From positions 18,550-82,549 of the forward strand of contig NZ_JAYFUL010000014.1 of assembly GCF_034928825.1 (NCBI RefSeq): DNA of 64,000 bases, written 5' to 3'. The notes under the pieces were generated by a model. The model worked only from the letters and a program-made list of their open reading frames with translations, was not told the DNA's origin and made no database searches. Positions 60,486 to 64,000 of this stretch are shown here, piece after piece. The first letter of the stretch is position 1. Each line of letters starts with the position of its first letter. Both the position numbers and the translations under genes were made by a program. The stretch comes from Arcicella aquatica (GTDB taxonomy: Bacteria; Bacteroidota; Bacteroidia; Cytophagales; Spirosomataceae).

Positions 60486-63400
60486 ATGTCAATTACTGAA
60501 ATAGCCATAAAACGACCATTACTGATTACAGTAATTTTCGTGACGTTGATTTTATTTGGTTTTGTAAGTTATAAACAACTGAATTATAATTTATTGCCCA
60601 AGTTTGAAGCTAACGTAATCATCGTTCAAACAACGTATCGTGGTGCGTCGTCTGAAGAAGTACAAAATACAATTACGAAACCTGTAGAAGAAGCCGTTTC
60701 GGCCATAGAAGGGGTAGATAAAATTTCGTCATCATCATCTGAAGGTGTATCGTTAATCACCGTTCAATTGAAAGCGGGCATTAATACACTGAATGCCCAG
60801 AGAGATGCCGAAAGAAAGATTAATCAAATTAAATCAACGCTACCTGATGATGTAGACGACCCCGTAGTAAGTAGATTTAATACAGACGAAATTCCTGTAT
60901 TGAGAATAAGTGCCTCGGCAAAAATGTCAGAACCAGCTTTGTACGACCTTATCGACCAAAAATTAAAACCAATTTTATCGAATGTGCCAGGTGTAGGAAC
61001 GGTTCGATTGATTGGTGGTAATGAACGTGAAATTCAGGTTACTTTTGATAATGATAAACTGCAAGCCTACAATATCTCATCGGCACAGGCTAGTCAATTG
61101 ATTGCCAATAGTAATAGCTCATACCCAGCAGGTAGTGTATTGAATAATGAAAATAGAACCTCTATACGTCTGGATGCCAAAATTGTAAAAGTAGAAGACC
61201 TTCGTGAACTAATCGTTCGCCAAAATGCTGACGGTAGCCGAGTTTTATTAAAAGACATTGCTATCATTACAGATGCACAAACAGAAACCAAAACCCTTAA
61301 CCGAAATAATGGTAAGGCTGGGATAGGGATTGAGATTGTAAAACAAGCCGATGCTAATGCTGTAAACGTAAGCAAATTGGTAAAAGAAAAGTTGAAAACA
61401 ATCCAAGCACAGTATGCTAGCAAGGGATTTAGCTATGATATTGCCGCCGACCAGTCTATTTATACGCTTGCTTCGGCAGATGCCGTAATACACGATTTAT
61501 TTCTGGCCATTATCATCGTTGGTTTAGTAATGTTGTTCTTCTTACACAGTTTCAGAAGTTCAATATTTGTATTGATTGCCATTCCTTCGGCGATGATTCC
61601 GACGTTCATTTTGATGTACTTATTCGGATTCTCGCTCAACTTAATGAGTTTGATGGGGCTTTCCTTGGTAGTTGGTATTCTAGTAGATGATAGTATCGTG
61701 GTTTTAGAAAATATCTATCGCTACCTCGAAATGGGTAAATCTAAAATGGAAGCGGCGATTGAAGGACGAAGTGAAATTGGGTTTACTGCTATTGCCATTA
61801 CATTAGTAGACGTTGTGGTATTCCTACCACTTTCAATGAGTGGAGGATTGATTGGAAATATTCTTCGTGAGTTCTCTTTGGTAGTAGTATTCTCTACTTT
61901 GATGAGTTTATTTGTTTCTTTTACGCTTACTCCTTTGTTGGCATCACGTTGGGGAAAAATAGAAATCCTCAGTGAAGATACCCTTTGGGGAAAAATAAAC
62001 CTTGGTTTTGAACGCTTCCTTGATGGGCTGAAAGAAGATTATGGTACTATCCTAAGATGGACGTTAGGACACAAACGCTATGTACTTATCGGTATTATCT
62101 TGATGTTCATTGGGTCGATTGCTTTATTGGCCAAGGGCTTTATTGGGTCATCATTTGCAGGGTCTGGCGACCGTGGAGAGTTTTCAGTGCAGTTAGAAAT
62201 GTCGCCACAAACACCTTTATCGCAAACCAATTTGATGGTGAAACAAGCCGAAGCCATTTTATTGAGAAAACCAGAAGTAACCAAAGTGTTCTCTAACGTT
62301 GGGACACAGACTGGAGCCGTGGGTACAGGTAGCGCTAATTCAAACATCGCGGAGCTTTCGGTTACGCTAGTAGATAAAGAACATCGTAACATTTCTACAG
62401 ATGCGATGGGAATGTTGGTAAGAGATGAAATATCAAAAATACCGGGTGTAAAAGTTGTTGTTCGCCCTACTTCACTGACTGGTGGTAGCGAAGCACCTAT
62501 CCAAGTAGCGATTAAAGGCACAGATATGGATAAGATTTTGGAAACAGCTAAAATTGTGAAAGAAGTCGTTCGTAAAACACCTGGTACTGACTATGTAGAA
62601 TTTAGCACTAAAAGTCCTAAAACAGAGATTGCTATTAATCTTGACCGTGAAAAAATCACGAAAGCAGGTTTGACAATTCCTGAAGTAGGCTTGGCTGTGC
62701 AATTGGCTTTTAGAGGAAACGACCAAAGCAAATTCAAACAAGGAGGAGAGGAATATCCGATTAATATCTCTTTAGAGAAATCTGATAAGCGTTCTATCGA
62801 AAATGTGAGAGAATTGACGTTAAGGAATAGTCGTGGAGCAATCATTCGCTTAAAAGAAGTAGCCAATGTGAGTGAAATTGTGGGACAAGCTGTGTTAGAA
62901 CGTTCAGACCGTATGAATGCTATCAAAGTAACGGCCTCAACCGTGGGACGAGCAACAGGAACTGTAGTAGCGGATATTCAAAAAACGTTGAGTACTGTAA
63001 AACTACCTGATGGTGTTATTATTGAATATCAAGGAGAAGCACAACGCCAAGCAGATGCTTTTGGTAGCTTAGGTTTAGCCATGTTATTAGGTATCTTATT
63101 GGTTTATTTAATCATGGTAGCCCTGTACGAAAGTACTATTTATCCATTTGTGGTATTGTTTTCTATTCCTGTTGCTTTGATTGGGGCATTATTGGCCTTG
63201 GCTTTGACGATGGAATCTCTGACAATTTTTGCCATCGTAGGATTGATTATGTTATTAGGGCTAGTAGCCAAAAATGGTATTTTGATTGTAGACTTTACTA
63301 ATCACCTGAAAGAAAAAGGGATGTCTGTAACGGAAGCATTGATAGAAGCAGGTAAAGAACGTTTACGTCCTATTTTGATGACTACCATCGCCATGATAGC

Positions 63401-63590
63401 AGGGATGTTGCCTATTGCCTTAGCAAGTGGTTCAGGAGCGGAAGTGAAAAATGGGATGGCTTGGGTAATTATCGGAGGTTTAACTAGCTCGTTATTATTA
63501 ACGCTGTTGTTAGTACCAAGTATGTACTTCATCATCGAAAGCTTGAAAAATAGAGTCTTGAATTGGAGAAAAAAGAAAGCAAATGCTTAG
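60486..63590 (+). CDS. RND efflux transporter, HAE family (AcrB-like)
   Basis: A 1034-residue inner-membrane pump with twelve helices in two halves. Porter-domain segments and helices are visible: the N-terminal ITEIAIKRPLLITVIFVTL, the helix-2/3 GFSLNLMSLMGLSLVVGILVDDSIVVLENI with the proton-relay aspartates, and the matching helix-10 to -12 section LTIFAIVGLIMLLGLVAKNGILIVDF. The length matches AcrB. Its drive is the proton gradient; substrates are unknown. It ends the marR-tolC-MFP-RND operon. Confidence 0.95.
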   Translation: MSITEIAIKRPLLITVIFVTLILFGFVSYKQLNYNLLPKFEANVIIVQTTYRGASSEEVQNTITKPVEEAVSAIEGVDKISSSSSEGVSLITVQLKAGINTLNAQRDAERKINQIKSTLPDDVDDPVVSRFNTDEIPVLRISASAKMSEPALYDLIDQKLKPILSNVPGVGTVRLIGGNEREIQVTFDNDKLQAYNISSAQASQLIANSNSSYPAGSVLNNENRTSIRLDAKIVKVEDLRELIVRQNADGSRVLLKDIAIITDAQTETKTLNRNNGKAGIGIEIVKQADANAVNVSKLVKEKLKTIQAQYASKGFSYDIAADQSIYTLASADAVIHDLFLAIIIVGLVMLFFLHSFRSSIFVLIAIPSAMIPTFILMYLFGFSLNLMSLMGLSLVVGILVDDSIVVLENIYRYLEMGKSKMEAAIEGRSEIGFTAIAITLVDVVVFLPLSMSGGLIGNILREFSLVVVFSTLMSLFVSFTLTPLLASRWGKIEILSEDTLWGKINLGFERFLDGLKEDYGTILRWTLGHKRYVLIGIILMFIGSIALLAKGFIGSSFAGSGDRGEFSVQLEMSPQTPLSQTNLMVKQAEAILLRKPEVTKVFSNVGTQTGAVGTGSANSNIAELSVTLVDKEHRNISTDAMGMLVRDEISKIPGVKVVVRPTSLTGGSEAPIQVAIKGTDMDKILETAKIVKEVVRKTPGTDYVEFSTKSPKTEIAINLDREKITKAGLTIPEVGLAVQLAFRGNDQSKFKQGGEEYPINISLEKSDKRSIENVRELTLRNSRGAIIRLKEVANVSEIVGQAVLERSDRMNAIKVTASTVGRATGTVVADIQKTLSTVKLPDGVIIEYQGEAQRQADAFGSLGLAMLLGILLVYLIMVALYESTIYPFVVLFSIPVALIGALLALALTMESLTIFAIVGLIMLLGLVAKNGILIVDFTNHLKEKGMSVTEALIEAGKERLRPILMTTIAMIAGMLPIALASGSGAEVKNGMAWVIIGGLTSSLLLTLLLVPSMYFIIESLKNRVLNWRKKKANA

Positions 63591-63639
63591 AAGTATAAAA
63601 ATATAGTATTTTTCGAGCTAAAGTTTTTCTTGAAACGTT

Positions 63640-63678
63640 GTTAATCCTTTTTGAGCATTTGTCTTAAAAAGGATTAAC
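63640..63678 (+). terminator. Terminator of the efflux operon
   Basis: A 13-bp perfect stem GTTAATCCTTTTT / AAAAAGGATTAAC with a 13-nt loop is followed by GATGTTTTT. Confidence 0.85.
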
Positions 63679-64000
63679 GATGTTTTTATTATTTCGTATA
63701 TAATATTATGCTATGACTTTTAGTTATAATATGACTTGAATAAATAGCGCCTTTTAACTACAGGTTAGGGAATGGTTTAGTATGAACTATTAGCTCGTGA
63801 GGATATATTTACAAAAATTAAAAATAATCTAACAATCTCTTTATTTTAGATGTTATATTATGAAGCTGTTTAAACTTTTCCTTTCGGATTAAACTAAGTC
63901 TTTTAGAATAGCTTGTTCCAAAATTTACTCAACGTAGCGATGCTATGCTTCGCAAATTTTGAAAAAATCAATTCAAAAATACAATACTTTCACCTCGGAA
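63679..64000. other. Intergenic region at the window end
   Basis: 63679-63861 is AT-rich without genes or clear signals. The remainder is interspersed-element copy 7. Confidence 0.6.
63862..64000 (-). mobile_element. Interspersed inverted-repeat element, copy 7 (cut by window)
   Basis: The first 139 bp of a copy; about 21 bp of the right end lie outside the window. The left terminal repeat has one substitution. Its TATTTTTG motif points left, toward the 3' end of the efflux operon, so it faces no gene start. Confidence 0.85.

Noticed and set aside
62078..62521. Minus-strand open frame opposite the RND pump
   Set aside because: A shadow of the pump gene, without its own features.

Overview
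The window looks like chromosomal DNA of a low-GC member of the Bacteroidota, most likely a Cytophagales bacterium of the Spirosoma/Arcicella/Flectobacillus kind (inference). Pointers are a PorP/SprF-type type IX secretion protein, repeated TAnnTTTG promoter elements, LytS/LytTR and hybrid sensor systems, FtsX-like permeases without a neighbouring ATPase, a Bacteroidota-type N-acylornithine carbamoyltransferase and the absence of clear Shine-Dalgarno sites. No rRNA, intact tRNA, CRISPR array, transposase or phage module was seen.

Layout. 1-5.1 kb: a partial sensor kinase, NADP-isocitrate dehydrogenase, an acetyltransferase, a tRNA 3'-end remnant, purU-folA and moaE. 5.1-12.4 kb: a LuxE-like acyl-activating protein, a lipoprotein, a DPP-IV-type peptidase, two secreted proteins and an NtrC-like regulator that lacks a DNA-binding domain. 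12.7-18.8 kb: a DM13/barrel/YceI operon, DinB-like, NRDE, a PhyH dioxygenase, a membrane protein and PorP/SprF. 19-25.2 kb: sucA, sucB and lpdA, which with icd supply the oxidative half of the TCA cycle. 25.2-29.6 kb: a lipoprotein, then a leftward operon rsmA-mgtE-dtd-membrane protein-mazG. 29.9-40 kb: a large hybrid kinase, a nucleoside transporter, a small divergent HTH module, an acyltransferase, a GT22-like mannosyltransferase and another kinase. 40.7-48 kb: an arginine cluster (N-acylornithine carbamoyltransferase, argB, argE-like, argH) interrupted by a vapBC pair, an ADP-ribosylglycohydrolase and a membrane acyltransferase-like gene. 48-51.4 kb: an FtsX-like permease between remnants of related permease genes. 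51.4-54.8 kb: a LytTR regulator/LytS kinase pair split by an acetyltransferase gene. 55-63.6 kb: a TonB-dependent receptor, then a MarR-TolC-MFP-RND efflux operon.

The most striking structural feature is a family of about 160-bp interspersed elements with 19-bp terminal inverted repeats (GAAGCTGTTTAAACTTTCC). Seven copies lie in the 64 kb, all intergenic. Four of the six complete copies have identical 3-bp flanks (AAA, AAT, AAT, GAT), as expected of target-site duplications left by a non-autonomous transposon (MITE). Each copy carries a conserved TATTTTTG motif that matches the Bacteroidota -7 promoter element, and in five copies it points at a gene start.

Other points worth a second look: permease gene fragments bracketed by 37-nt direct repeats; an operator-like palindrome filling the -33/-7 spacer of a small divergent HTH locus; an orphan terminator and stem-loop upstream of the arginine genes; a 40-bp perfect palindrome; and a tRNA 3'-end remnant inside an 11-bp direct repeat. 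Functions are assigned from recognisable motifs only; no searches were run.
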